DNA of 64,000 nucleotides from UBA1573 sp034005165 (GCA_034005165.1 JAVEVE010000002.1:62001-126000), one strand, 5' to 3'. Positions 18,175 through 27,094 are shown, counted from the stretch's first letter. Translations and numbers: made by a program. The notes: generated from the letters alone by a model not told the origin.

Positions 18175-18190
18175 AATCAACATAATGTGA
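18175..18190 (+). promoter_or_regulatory. Putative distal NrdR box of nrdB
   Basis: AATCAACATAATGTGA is a weaker match to the NrdR consensus, retaining the CA..AT..TGTG core. It starts 32 bases upstream of the strong box at 18207, the expected three-turn spacing. Confidence 0.5.
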
Positions 18191-18206
18191 TGAAAATTGG
18201 GAGTAG

Positions 18207-18222
18207 CCACTACATATTGTGT
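18207..18222 (+). promoter_or_regulatory. Putative proximal NrdR box of nrdB
   Basis: CCACTACATATTGTGT matches the NrdR operator consensus at nearly all positions. It lies 130 bases upstream of the nrdB start. Confidence 0.72.
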
Positions 18223-18351
18223 CTGAAAAGATTTTTTTTGTGAAGTTGCATCCGAAAACGCTTGCGCGGATAAAAGAATCGGGTTTGACTGGGCCGATCA
18301 AAAAAATTACATCTCGCCAACCGGAATAATTGAGTAGAAATAGGAGCCACT

Positions 18352-19431
18352 ATGTCCGAAACCGCAGCTTCCCCAGCAATCCCGTCAATCATAGCCAGAG
18401 AAGAGCTCTCTGATGATGTTACAAAATCAGCATCCCCTTTGTTGATTGAACGTCACGTTTATAAGCCGTTTCTCTATCCATGGTGCTATGAGGCGTGGCT
18501 AACGCAGCAGCGCATTCACTGGATTCCTGAAGAAGTGCCTTTGGCTGAGGATGTCCGCGACTGGAAGCAGAAACTGACGCCACCTGAAAAGAACCTGATG
18601 ACCCAGATTTTCCGTTTCTTTACCCAGGCAGACGTTGAGGTCAACAACTGCTACATGAAGCATTACTCTCGTGTATTCGGACCTGTAGAGGTGCAAATGA
18701 TGCTGGGTGCTTTTGCCAACATGGAAACAGTTCACATTGCGGCTTACTCGCACTTGCTCGATACCATCGGCATGCCGGAAATTGAATACCAAGCCTTTAT
18801 GAAATACAAGGCGATGAAAGACAAGTATGACTTCCTGCAAAGTGCCAGCATGACCTCTCGTCACGACATTGCAAAAACCATGGCGATGTTTGGCGCGTTC
18901 ACCGAAGGTGTTCAGCTCTTTGCATCTTTTGCAATCCTCATGAACTTCCCACGTTTCAACAAAATGAAGGGGATGGGGCAAATCGTGACATGGTCCGTAC
19001 GGGACGAAACCTTGCACTGCTTGTCAATGATCAAGCTTTTCAAAACCTTTATTGCAGAAAATCCGGACATCTGGACAGAAAAGCTGCGCACGGAATTGAC
19101 GGATACGGCCAAGAAAACCATCGAAATCGAAGATGCGTTTATTGATTTGGCATTTGAACAAGGTGGCGTAGAAGGTCTGGAAGCACAAGAAGTGAAAGAT
19201 TATGTGCGCTATATTATCGACCGTCGTCTGCAACAGCTGGATCTGGAGCCTGTTTACGGCATCGAGAAAAACCCGCTGCCTTGGATGGATCAAATGCTGA
19301 ACGGAGCCGAACACACCAACTTCTTCGAAAACCGCGCAACGGAATACTCAAAAGCATCGACCGAAGGTTCTTGGGAAGATGCCTTTGCCGAAGGTGCATT
19401 CTCGGGCGAGTATAATAAAAAGACCGCATAA
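18352..19431 (+). CDS. nrdB: Class Ia ribonucleoside-diphosphate reductase, beta subunit
   Basis: 359 residues. Holds the di-iron tyrosyl radical used by NrdA. All six metal ligands are visible: Asp94 (TQADVEV), Glu125 and His128 (METVHIAAY), Glu185 (AFTEGV), Glu219 and His222 (RDETLH). The radical Tyr132 is four residues after His128 as in E. coli NrdB, so this is a radical-bearing subunit and not a Phe- or Leu-substituted form. AGGAG precedes the ATG. It is 2.7 kb from nrdA on the other strand; shared NrdR-like boxes suggest joint control. Confidence 0.96.
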   Translation: MSETAASPAIPSIIAREELSDDVTKSASPLLIERHVYKPFLYPWCYEAWLTQQRIHWIPEEVPLAEDVRDWKQKLTPPEKNLMTQIFRFFTQADVEVNNCYMKHYSRVFGPVEVQMMLGAFANMETVHIAAYSHLLDTIGMPEIEYQAFMKYKAMKDKYDFLQSASMTSRHDIAKTMAMFGAFTEGVQLFASFAILMNFPRFNKMKGMGQIVTWSVRDETLHCLSMIKLFKTFIAENPDIWTEKLRTELTDTAKKTIEIEDAFIDLAFEQGGVEGLEAQEVKDYVRYIIDRRLQQLDLEPVYGIEKNPLPWMDQMLNGAEHTNFFENRATEYSKASTEGSWEDAFAEGAFSGEYNKKTA

Positions 19432-19453
19432 TCTGACTTATATATATAAGACT

Positions 19454-19478
19454 AAAGCCGCGAATATCTCGCGGCTTT
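19454..19478. terminator. Bidirectional terminator between nrdB and rlmE
   Basis: AAAGCCGCGA at 19454-19463 pairs perfectly with TCGCGGCTTT at 19469-19478 across a five-base loop, followed by TTGTGTTTTT. Confidence 0.88.
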
Positions 19479-19508
19479 TGTGTTTTTGCGATGAGGCAAA
19501 AGATTCCG

Positions 19509-20156
19509 CTACGAGTCGTTTTGCTGCTTTCTAAAGCCTGTGGCCAACAAATACTTCTCGGAACTGTCGGCGCGGGAGGCTGGCGGCTTAACGTGACGAA
19601 CCGTCTTGAAATCAATCTTGATTCTCGCAAGAAGCTCGGATTCCGCGCCGCCCTGAAAGGTTTTGGCAAGAAACGTGCCGTCTTGTTTTAGAATTTCGCA
19701 GGCAAAATCATACCCCGCTTCGACCAAAGCCACGATCTTCAAATGATCGGTATATTTATGTCCCGTCGTATTGTGAGCCATATCGCTCAGCACAACATCG
19801 GCTTTTCCGCCCAATGCATCTTTCAGCTTTTGGGGGGCATCTTCATCCATAAAGTCTTGCTGCATAAAGGTCATGCCGGGCAAATCATCAACGGGGAGAA
19901 GGTCGATCGCGACCACATGTTTGCACCCTTTCTGAAGGGCAACCTGACACCATCCGCCGGGGGCAGCGCCCAAGTCGACAATCGACATACCGGCTTTGAG
20001 AAACTTGTACTTCTCGTCCATTTCCAAAAGTTTATAGGCAGCACGAGAGCGGTACCCGTCTTTTTGGGTGCGGGCAACATACGGGTCATTTAACTGGCGT
20101 TCGATCCAGCGGGTTGACGAAGCCTTTCGGCCTTTGGCGGTTTTGATCTTTTTCAT
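19509..20156 (-). CDS. rlmE: 23S rRNA 2'-O-ribose U2552 methyltransferase
   Basis: RlmE/FtsJ methylates the 2'-OH of U2552 in the 23S rRNA A-loop late in 50S assembly. 215 residues. The K-D-K-E catalytic set is visible: Lys in RSRAAYKL (about 42), Asp in VLSDMAHN, Lys in FLAKTFQGG and Glu in SSEKYLL. The SAM site is VDLGAAPGGW. The basic N-terminus fits rRNA binding. Its start immediately follows the stop of the small membrane protein gene upstream (20158), which suggests co-transcription with it. Confidence 0.95.
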   Translation of the reverse strand: MKKIKTAKGRKASSTRWIERQLNDPYVARTQKDGYRSRAAYKLLEMDEKYKFLKAGMSIVDLGAAPGGWCQVALQKGCKHVVAIDLLPVDDLPGMTFMQQDFMDEDAPQKLKDALGGKADVVLSDMAHNTTGHKYTDHLKIVALVEAGYDFACEILKQDGTFLAKTFQGGAESELLARIKIDFKTVRHVKPPASRADSSEKYLLATGFRKQQNDS

Positions 20157-20157
20157 G

Positions 20158-20580
20158 TCAGATGATCAGTACAATAGATGAGACTGTAAAAGCCACGAAA
20201 AAAATAGAAAGGGATGCTGCCATATAAATAACCCCCTTCGAAAAGGGAGAAAAATAAGATAAAAGCAGGTAAATGGCGGTAAAAAAACCGTAAACGGCAA
20301 ATCCGCGGGTCATCAATGGCCAATCCAGAAGCCCCGTAAAGCCGCGCTCGAATCCCGTGGATTGCACAATCTCGACCTGAAGCCGCAGGGTAATCATACA
20401 TAAAAAGACAAAACCGAGAGCTTTAAGTCGTTGCCCTTTGTGAACGGCCAGCGGGGTCAGAAGAAGCCAAGCCGCATCCAGCCAGTCATGTACAAAAAAA
20501 TAGCCGTAATAATGAAGTGTATCGAGCAAAGAGACGCACCGGAGAATTGAAAAGAGGGGGAAAGAACATATATCAACCAT
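20158..20580 (-). CDS. Four-helix integral membrane protein, unknown
   Basis: 140 residues with about four hydrophobic segments (near 5-30, 35-65, 92-110 and 115-140), so an inner-membrane protein. No motif is recognised. It lies directly upstream of rlmE with the stop one base from the rlmE start, indicating a two-gene unit. No clear ribosome binding site is visible at the chosen ATG, so the start is uncertain. A functional link to rRNA methylation is not implied by anything in the sequence. Confidence 0.6.
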   Translation of the reverse strand: MVDICSFPLFSILRCVSLLDTLHYYGYFFVHDWLDAAWLLLTPLAVHKGQRLKALGFVFLCMITLRLQVEIVQSTGFERGFTGLLDWPLMTRGFAVYGFFTAIYLLLSYFSPFSKGVIYMAASLSIFFVAFTVSSIVLII

Positions 20581-20659
20581 TATATAACTAATGGGGAGAA
20601 ATGTTAAGACTCCGCGTTATGGACTTGGTTGCAGATAGGCGAAATGTTACAAAAAACCC

Positions 20660-22024
20660 ATGCAAATGAAAAAATTAGCTCACCATCTAACGCTTTCAGC
20701 CCTGCTATTCGGGGGATTGGTGTGCGCAAATATGTCTGCGGCACAGGCTCAGCAATCCATCATTCGGGATGCCGAGATCGAGAAAAATATCCACGACTGG
20801 ACAGAAGGCGTGATTGGGGCTGCGGGCATGAGTCCCGAGCAGATTAAAATCGTTCTTGTGCAGAGTAATGATGTAAATGCCTTTGTTGCCGGAGGTGCCA
20901 ATATCTTTATCTACACAGGGCTTCTGGATAAAACGGAAAATGAAGGTGAAGTCATCGGAGTGATCGCCCACGAATTGGGACACATCGCCGGAGGTCACCT
21001 GACGCGCACAGGCGAAGTGGCCCGAAATGCATCATTCGAGGCGATGATAGGAGCATTGGTCGGGATCGGGGCAGCCGTTGCAACTGGAGACAGTTCTGCC
21101 GCAGCCGCAGGGATCCAGATTGGGCAAAGTCAGGCGATGAATAAGTTTTTAGCGCATAGCAGAGTTCAGGAATCAAGCGCCGATCAGGCGGGTTTCCGTT
21201 TTATGAACGGTGCAGGGCTTAATCCTGAAGGGTTGCCGAGTTTTCTGGAAAAGCTGTCATCGCAGGAGTTACTGGTCACATCCCAGCAATCCCAATATGT
21301 CAGAACCCACCCCCTGTCTTCGGATCGTGTTGATGCCTTGGCAAATAAGGTCCAGAACTCTCCATACAAGAATGTTTCTATGCCCTCCCGTTGGGGAGAA
21401 GAATATAAGAGGATGAAGGCTAAGCTGACGGGGTTTATTTCCCCGCAACAAGTGACTTACAAGTATCCGGCATCCGATAAGTCGATTGTGGCTCAATATG
21501 CACGGGCAATCGCAGCTTATAAATTCAACAAAATCAATGATGCACTTTCTCAGACAGATAACCTGATCCGTCAGGAGCCTGAAAATCCGTATTTTTATGA
21601 GCTCAAGGGGCAGATGCTCTTTGAATTCGGTCGTCCTGCAGATGCAATTGCACCTTACGAGAAGGCTGTGCGCTATGCCCCTGACTCGGGGTTAATCCGG
21701 ATGGCATATGCACAAGCACTTATCGAAAGCGCAGGAAAAAATCCGGAGCGATTGAATGAAGCGATTAAGCAGCTCAAACGCGCCGAACGGGATGAGCCGC
21801 GTGTCTCCAGAATTAAACGATTACTAGCCACAGCCTACGGAAAGCAAGGGAAGGAAGCCGAAGCTCGTATTTTTCTTGCCGAAGAGGCCTTGATGCAGGG
21901 AAAAAAATCTGAAGCTGCGCGTCTGGCAAAAGTAACCATAAAGCAACTTCCACCGAATTCACCTGAAGCCCTTCGTGCTGCGGACATTATAAATATGGTT
22001 GGAGATGCGGACGAAAAAAAGTAA
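20660..22024 (+). CDS. Periplasmic M48 metalloprotease with TPR repeats (BepA-like)
   Basis: 454 residues. A signal peptide (to about residue 30, AAQAQQ) is followed by an M48 domain with HELGH at 104-108 as zinc site and a third ligand Glu in QESSADQAG (about 172). Residues 290-440 hold tetratricopeptide repeats (for example NPYFYELKGQMLFEFG and YAPDSGLIRMAYAQAL). This layout matches BepA/YfgC, which assists and quality-controls outer-membrane protein assembly such as LptD. Alternative start two codons later. It heads a row of envelope redox genes at 36-base spacing, consistent with a shared envelope-folding role. Confidence 0.9.
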   Translation: MQMKKLAHHLTLSALLFGGLVCANMSAAQAQQSIIRDAEIEKNIHDWTEGVIGAAGMSPEQIKIVLVQSNDVNAFVAGGANIFIYTGLLDKTENEGEVIGVIAHELGHIAGGHLTRTGEVARNASFEAMIGALVGIGAAVATGDSSAAAAGIQIGQSQAMNKFLAHSRVQESSADQAGFRFMNGAGLNPEGLPSFLEKLSSQELLVTSQQSQYVRTHPLSSDRVDALANKVQNSPYKNVSMPSRWGEEYKRMKAKLTGFISPQQVTYKYPASDKSIVAQYARAIAAYKFNKINDALSQTDNLIRQEPENPYFYELKGQMLFEFGRPADAIAPYEKAVRYAPDSGLIRMAYAQALIESAGKNPERLNEAIKQLKRAERDEPRVSRIKRLLATAYGKQGKEAEARIFLAEEALMQGKKSEAARLAKVTIKQLPPNSPEALRAADIINMVGDADEKK

Positions 22025-22059
22025 AGTAAGGCAGAATTCTTAAAAAGAGGAGAGACTTC

Positions 22060-22836
22060 GTGACATTCATTCAATCAACCAGTTCAAAATTTGCCCTTGT
22101 GACAGCTGCTTGGGCCTTGATGGGCGGGGCTTTCGGCGTAACCCCGTCTTATGCAGCTGACAAAACTTCTTTTACAGAGGCCCAAAAAGCTGAACTGGAA
22201 GATTTTGTGCGTGACTTCATCATGAATAACCCGGAAGTTCTCATAGATTCCGTGAATAAAATGCGTGAGAACCAGCAAAAGGCTCAAGAAGAAGATGCAC
22301 AGAAATCTATTGAGAAATACAAGGAGCATCTCTTTGAGGATAAATTGATTCCTGAAATCGGAAATCCGAAAGGGGATATCACTGTTGTTGAGTTCTTTGA
22401 CTTTAACTGTGGTTACTGTAAGCGGGCCTTTGATACAGTGAACGAGGCGGTTCAGAATGACAAGAATCTGCGCGTTCGCTTTATCGACCTGCCAATTCTT
22501 TCTCCACAATCCGAAACGGCTGCAAAATGGGCAATGGCAGCACATAAACAAGGCAAGTACTGGGAATTCCATTCTGCTTTGATGAAAAATCCTGCGCCGA
22601 AAACTGAAGAGAATCTTGAGGATATGGCGAAAGATTTGGGGCTTGATGTTGCGCGTATGAAAAAAGATGCGGAAGGCGAAGATATCAAGAAAGAGCTTGA
22701 GAAAAACCGCGAAGTGGCAAACGCATTGGCTGTAACCGGAACTCCTGGCTTCGTGATCGGGAAGCAGATTATTCGTGGTTATGCGGAATATGAAGCATTC
22801 AAGGCTATCATTGAAGATGAAAGAAAAGCCAAGTAA
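22060..22836 (+). CDS. DsbA-family disulphide oxidoreductase with N-terminal helical extension (ScsC/Com1-like)
   Basis: 258 residues from a GTG start with GAGGAG upstream. Signal peptide to about residue 32, then a charged helical segment (about 38-90, with NNPEVLIDSVNKM) like the oligomerisation arm of ScsC/Com1-type proteins, then a thioredoxin fold with CGYC (117/120) and the cis-Pro loop GTPGFVIG. Predicted periplasmic thiol oxidase or isomerase. It follows the M48 gene by 36 bases and precedes a second DsbA-like gene by 36 bases. The adjacent copper chaperone suggests a role in copper-protein or cytochrome oxidase maturation, but that is inference. Confidence 0.88.
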   Translation: MTFIQSTSSKFALVTAAWALMGGAFGVTPSYAADKTSFTEAQKAELEDFVRDFIMNNPEVLIDSVNKMRENQQKAQEEDAQKSIEKYKEHLFEDKLIPEIGNPKGDITVVEFFDFNCGYCKRAFDTVNEAVQNDKNLRVRFIDLPILSPQSETAAKWAMAAHKQGKYWEFHSALMKNPAPKTEENLEDMAKDLGLDVARMKKDAEGEDIKKELEKNREVANALAVTGTPGFVIGKQIIRGYAEYEAFKAIIEDERKAK

Positions 22837-22871
22837 TAAGCCCCTCTCCCGGAGCGGTCGGAAGGAAAATT

Positions 22872-23534
22872 ATGCCTAAAGCCTTAAAAATATTTCTCAG
22901 GGTTATCTTTATAACTCTGGGAATCATTGTGATCGGTATGGGTAGCATTACAGCCTATATCGCGTGGGACTCAAAACGTGCAGTCAAAGAAGCTGCTATC
23001 GACATATCTTCACAAGTCACAGGAAACCCCGATGGCAAAATGACGATTGTCGAATTTGTTGATTATCGGTGTCACTATTGCCCGATTCTGAATGCAACGT
23101 TAGAAGAGGCTCTGCAATTCGAGAAGGATGTCAAAGTTGTTATCCGCCCTGTGGGCTGGGTTGACGATCAATCCAAGCCGATTGCCTCGTTTTTGATTGC
23201 AGTAGGAAAACAGGGGAAATACGCGGACCTTCATAAACGCTTAATGGCTTTACCATCTCTGCCTGATTACGAGACTGTAAAAACAATAGCGGGAAGTCTT
23301 GGTGTTGATGTGGCCAAAGCCGAAGAAAATGCCAAGGGAAAAGATGTCGAAGATCAGATTGAAGAAAATCAAGGCTATGTCATGCGTTCGGGTTTTCCTG
23401 GAATACCGGCCCTGATTATCGGTGACAAACAATTCTTCCCGAATGAAGAAAATATGAAGAGTGTCAATGCGCTGCGCATGGAGATATCGGATGCCTATGA
23501 CCGCAAAGGCGCCGAAAACAAACAGGCAGATTAA
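22872..23534 (+). CDS. Membrane-anchored DsbA-like thioredoxin
   Basis: 220 residues. One N-terminal membrane segment (residues 8-31) with a cytoplasmic Lys-rich start anchors a periplasmic thioredoxin fold bearing CHYC at 67/70 and a cis-Pro loop in GFPGIPALIIG. It is shorter than the preceding DsbA-like protein and lacks the helical arm, so the two may act as an oxidant/partner pair. The stop is ten bases before the copper chaperone start, indicating one transcript. Confidence 0.86.
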   Translation: MPKALKIFLRVIFITLGIIVIGMGSITAYIAWDSKRAVKEAAIDISSQVTGNPDGKMTIVEFVDYRCHYCPILNATLEEALQFEKDVKVVIRPVGWVDDQSKPIASFLIAVGKQGKYADLHKRLMALPSLPDYETVKTIAGSLGVDVAKAEENAKGKDVEDQIEENQGYVMRSGFPGIPALIIGDKQFFPNEENMKSVNALRMEISDAYDRKGAENKQAD

Positions 23535-23544
23535 GGAGCCGGAA

Positions 23545-24000
23545 ATGTTGAAAAGAAAAGTGTTAATGACGGGACTTGTTTTGGGGTGCTTATGGTCGGG
23601 GGCAGCCCAGGCCGACGTTGATGTAAAAGGTCCGTATTCCTTTGCAACCTCAGGAAAAGCCATGATAGGGGCAGCATTCATGACTATTGCCAACACAGGT
23701 GAGACGGAAGAAAAAATTATCAGCGCGAGTGCCCCGGAAGTTTGCGACCATGTGGAAATCCATTCCATGTCGGAAAATGACGCTGGGGTGATGCAGATGC
23801 GTAAACTCCAAGGCGGCTTGGCTATCCCACCGTCTGGTGAGGTCGAGCTGAAACCGATGGGGTTCCACTTCATGCTGATTGGCCTGAAAGCGCCTTTAAC
23901 CGAAGGTCAGGTAATTGATATGACACTGGAACGCGAGAGCGGAGATCCTGTGAAAATATCTGTCCCTGTTCGCCCGCGCGTTATGACCAAAGTGGAATAG
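23545..24000 (+). CDS. PCuAC copper chaperone
   Basis: 151 residues with a signal peptide (to AQAD at 24). The domain has the PCuAC Cu(I) site: His/Met residues in HVEIHSM, then MQMRKL, and the distal GFHFMLIGL. PCuAC delivers Cu(I) to the CuA or CuB site of cytochrome c oxidase together with Sco and thioredoxin-type proteins, which fits the two DsbA-like genes just upstream. I chose the ATG at 23545 because AAGGAG is eight bases upstream and the signal peptide begins here; a frame from 23461 would overlap the previous gene. Confidence 0.9.
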   Translation: MLKRKVLMTGLVLGCLWSGAAQADVDVKGPYSFATSGKAMIGAAFMTIANTGETEEKIISASAPEVCDHVEIHSMSENDAGVMQMRKLQGGLAIPPSGEVELKPMGFHFMLIGLKAPLTEGQVIDMTLERESGDPVKISVPVRPRVMTKVE

Positions 24001-24011
24001 AGACATAAACT

Positions 24012-24686
24012 ATGATTAAGACGATTGTCTTTGATATTGGAGGGGTCCTGCTTGATTGGGACCCCCGTTATTTTTACCGCGACATATTTGAGACCGAAGA
24101 GGAGATGGAGTATTTTCTCGGAAATATCTGTACGCGGGATTGGAACCATACGCTTGATTTGGGACGCCCTTGGGAAGATGCCGCTCTTGAATTGGTAACA
24201 AAACATCCCGAATTTAAAGAGCATATATATATGTATTGGGATCGTTGGTTGGAGATGTTCTCCGGTCCAATTCATGAAACAGTGGACATCCTGATGGACT
24301 TGAAAAAACGCGGGCTTCGCGTCTTGGCACTATCCAACTGGAATGACGAGAAATTTGAAGTCGCCCTGAGGGAGTTTCCGTTCTTACGTCTCTTTGACGG
24401 GCGCATCGTCTCTGGCGAGGTTAAACTCGCCAAGCCTGACCCGGAAATTTATAAGCTTCTGCTTTCAACCTTTGACCTCAACCCGCGTGAGACATTTTTT
24501 ATGGATGATGTCATGAAGAATGTTGAAGCGGCGCGTGAGCTGGGGATTGAGGCTGTCCAATTCACAACCCCGAAAGCTTTGGAAGACGCGCTGACGGCTT
24601 ACGGTGTTTATCCCGAGCTTGACGAGCAAGACGAGGACGAGGCACAATCCGGATGCGGAGGAAATTGCACATGTCACAGCCGGTAA
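24012..24686 (+). CDS. HAD-IA phosphatase with Cys-rich tail
   Basis: 224 residues. Motif I DIGGVLLDWD, motif II Ser/Asn in ALSNWN, motif III Lys in KLAKPD and motif IV FMDDV identify a HAD subfamily IA phosphatase near YihX (sugar-phosphate phosphatases). After an acidic linker the protein ends GCGGNCTCHSR, three Cys and one His in eleven residues, an extension not typical of the fold and possibly metal binding. Its last 16 bases overlap aroQ, so the tail-coding DNA also supplies the GGAGG for aroQ. Substrate unknown. Confidence 0.85.
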   Translation: MIKTIVFDIGGVLLDWDPRYFYRDIFETEEEMEYFLGNICTRDWNHTLDLGRPWEDAALELVTKHPEFKEHIYMYWDRWLEMFSGPIHETVDILMDLKKRGLRVLALSNWNDEKFEVALREFPFLRLFDGRIVSGEVKLAKPDPEIYKLLLSTFDLNPRETFFMDDVMKNVEAARELGIEAVQFTTPKALEDALTAYGVYPELDEQDEDEAQSGCGGNCTCHSR

Positions 24687-25120
24687 TTCTGGTCCTGAAT
24701 GGACCGAACCTGAATATGTTGGGATTGCGCGAGCCTGAAATTTACGGTCACACGACCCTGGGCGATATTAAAAAGATGTGTGTTGAGGCAGGGACTCGTC
24801 TGGGCTTTGACATCGATTTTCGCCAGTCCAACCATGAAGGGGAGTTGGTTGACTGGATTCAGCAGGCCAGAGGGCAGATTGTGGCCGTGGTAATAAATGC
24901 CGCAGCCTACACCCATACCTCTGTTGCCATTCACGATGCCTTGAAGCTGCTCGACAAGACACCGATTGCCGAGGTGCATATATCTAACCCCAAAGAACGC
25001 GAAGAATTCCGCCATTTTTCCTATATTGAACCGATTGCCTTTACCCATATTTTGGGCCAAGGCGCAAAGGGTTATGTTATGGCAATCGAGGAAATAGGAC
25101 AGCATTTAGGGAAAAGCTGA
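24671..25120 (+). CDS. aroQ: 3-dehydroquinate dehydratase, type II
   Basis: Third step of the shikimate pathway: dehydrates 3-dehydroquinate. About 149 residues, dodecameric type II family. Visible: NGPNLNMLGLREPEIYG with the catalytic Tyr near 25, the flexible-loop Arg before it, the INAAAYTHTS block, and EVHISNPKEREEFRH with the catalytic His. I start at 24671, where GGAGG lies nine bases upstream, rather than 18 bases earlier. It overlaps the HAD gene and is the last gene of this row. Confidence 0.95.
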   Translation: MSQPVILVLNGPNLNMLGLREPEIYGHTTLGDIKKMCVEAGTRLGFDIDFRQSNHEGELVDWIQQARGQIVAVVINAAAYTHTSVAIHDALKLLDKTPIAEVHISNPKEREEFRHFSYIEPIAFTHILGQGAKGYVMAIEEIGQHLGKS

Positions 25121-25249
25121 GGACAATCATCCCCGCTTCTATTGCTCTGCCTTTGACTTTTTGCTCATATTTGAGTAATCAGGTGCTCGTACAAAAGAAC
25201 AACTTTAACATAATAAATACAGAGTAATTTTTAAAGAAAGAATCATCGA

Positions 25250-25717
25250 ATGAAAATTGATGCAGATGCAATCCGTCAGTTGGCTGAACTTCTTGAAGAA
25301 ACCGGCCTGACAGAAATCGAAGTGGCCGAAGGCGAGAAGATGCTTCGTGTCAACAAAGGTGGATTGGTTGCTCCGGCCGGAGTAGCTCACGCTGTTCCGA
25401 ATGTTCAATCATTGATGCCGTCTGACCCGACGATCCCTCAAGCCGCATCTATGGCACCTCCGTCTCAGGTTGCTGCAAATCACCCGGGTGCAGTGACATC
25501 TCCGATGGTGGGAACTGCTTACATGGCCCCTGAGCCAAGTGCACCGAACTTCATCTCTAAAGGCTCAAACGTCAAGGAAGGCGAGACCCTCCTGATCATC
25601 GAAGCCATGAAAGTCATGAACCCGATCAAAGCGCCAAAATCCGGAACCATTACCCAGATCCTCGTTGACAACGGACATCCTGTCGAATTCGGCGAAGTTC
25701 TGGTTGTAATCGAATAG
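25250..25717 (+). CDS. accB: Biotin carboxyl carrier protein of acetyl-CoA carboxylase
   Basis: 155 residues. N-terminal helical region (KIDADAIRQLAELLEETGLTEIE) that contacts AccC, a Pro/Ala linker, and a C-terminal biotinyl domain with EAMKVMNP (biotinylated Lys121). It carries the carboxybiotin between AccC and AccAD in fatty acid synthesis. accC follows after 21 bases. The 129-base gap after aroQ probably contains its promoter. Confidence 0.97.
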   Translation: MKIDADAIRQLAELLEETGLTEIEVAEGEKMLRVNKGGLVAPAGVAHAVPNVQSLMPSDPTIPQAASMAPPSQVAANHPGAVTSPMVGTAYMAPEPSAPNFISKGSNVKEGETLLIIEAMKVMNPIKAPKSGTITQILVDNGHPVEFGEVLVVIE

Positions 25718-25738
25718 CCTCTAACCCGTGAGCCTGTC

Positions 25739-27094
25739 ATGTTTAAAAAAGTCCTGATCGCCAACCGTGGCGAGATTGCCCTCCGGATTCACCGGGCCTG
25801 TAAAGAGATGGGCATTGAAACGGTGGCTGTTCACTCAACAGCAGACGCCAATGCTATGGCTGTGCGCCTTGCAGATGAATCTGTCTGTATCGGCCCGCCA
25901 CAGTCAAAAGATTCCTATCTCAATGTTCATCAGATCTTGAGCGCGGCAACACTGACCGGTGCAGATGCCATTCACCCGGGCTATGGGTTCCTCTCAGAAA
26001 ACGCGCAATTCGCCCGCATGGTCGAAGAGCATGGTTTCACCTTTATCGGTCCAAAGGCCGAGCATATCGAAACCATGGGCGACAAAGTTTCCGCAAAACA
26101 AACAGCCCAGAAATTGGGTCTGCCGGTTATCCCCGGTTCTCCCGGTGCAGTGACCTCTGCTGAAGAAGGTCTCGAGATGGCCAAGGACATGGGATTCCCT
26201 ATTCTCATTAAGGCGGCATCAGGTGGCGGCGGACGCGGGATGAAAGTTGTCCGCAAGGCCGAAGAATTTATCGAGCAATATAAAACCGCCCGTGCGGAGG
26301 CCAAAGCCAACTTCGGCGATGACACGGTCTATATGGAGAAGTATCTCGAGAAACCGCGCCACATCGAAATCCAGATTTTCGGTGACAAGCACGGCAACGC
26401 CATCCATTTGGGCGAACGTGATTGCTCGACACAACGTCGTCACCAAAAAGTTATCGAAGAAGCGCCGTCTCCAGTGCTCTCTGAAGAAGCCCGTGCAGAA
26501 ATCGGCGCGCGCGCAGCCAACATGATCCGTGAAATGGGCTATGTTGGTGCAGGGACAATCGAATTCCTCTGGGAAAACGGCGAGTTCTTCTTCATGGAAA
26601 TGAATACCCGTATTCAGGTGGAACACCCCGTTACAGAAATGCTGACAGGGATCGACCTGATCGCAGAACAAATCCGTGTTGCGGCAGGCGAACCTCTCTC
26701 CATCAATAAGGATGTGATCCGCTTCCGCGGTCACGCCATGGAAGTGCGGATCAACGCTGAAGATCCTGATACCTTTATCCCGTCACCGGGCGAAATCAGA
26801 ACCTTCCACGCCGCAGGTGGCTTGGGCGTTCGCTTTGACTCGGCAGTTTACAACGGATACAAAATCCCGCCTTACTATGACTCGATGGTCGGGAAGCTGA
26901 TCGTTCATGGTCGCAACCGTGAGGAATGCATGGCCCGTATGCGCCGCGCAATACAGGAAACCGTTGTCGATGGCGTAAAAACAACACTGCCGTTGCATTT
27001 GTGGATTCTGGAACAGCCCGAATTTACAAGCGGCGAATACAACATCCACTGGCTCGAGAAAAAGCTGGAAGCCAAAAATAAAAAAGCGGAGTAA
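25739..27094 (+). CDS. accC: Biotin carboxylase subunit of acetyl-CoA carboxylase
   Basis: 451 residues, typical length. ATP-grasp fold: FKKVLIANRGEIALR at the N-terminus, the Gly-rich lid ASGGGGRGM, the ERDCSTQRRHQK block, catalytic EMNTRIQVEHPVTE and the C-terminal RINAEDP. Carboxylates biotin on AccB using bicarbonate and ATP. Operon with accB; aat follows after three bases. Confidence 0.98.
   Translation: MFKKVLIANRGEIALRIHRACKEMGIETVAVHSTADANAMAVRLADESVCIGPPQSKDSYLNVHQILSAATLTGADAIHPGYGFLSENAQFARMVEEHGFTFIGPKAEHIETMGDKVSAKQTAQKLGLPVIPGSPGAVTSAEEGLEMAKDMGFPILIKAASGGGGRGMKVVRKAEEFIEQYKTARAEAKANFGDDTVYMEKYLEKPRHIEIQIFGDKHGNAIHLGERDCSTQRRHQKVIEEAPSPVLSEEARAEIGARAANMIREMGYVGAGTIEFLWENGEFFFMEMNTRIQVEHPVTEMLTGIDLIAEQIRVAAGEPLSINKDVIRFRGHAMEVRINAEDPDTFIPSPGEIRTFHAAGGLGVRFDSAVYNGYKIPPYYDSMVGKLIVHGRNREECMARMRRAIQETVVDGVKTTLPLHLWILEQPEFTSGEYNIHWLEKKLEAKNKKAE

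Larger units (their letters stand above)
18019..18351. other. 333-base divergent promoter region (coiled-coil protein / nrdB)
   Basis: No gene is visible. It must hold the promoters of both divergent genes; it is strongly AT-rich and contains the two NrdR-like boxes listed separately. No other structure stands out. Confidence 0.5.
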
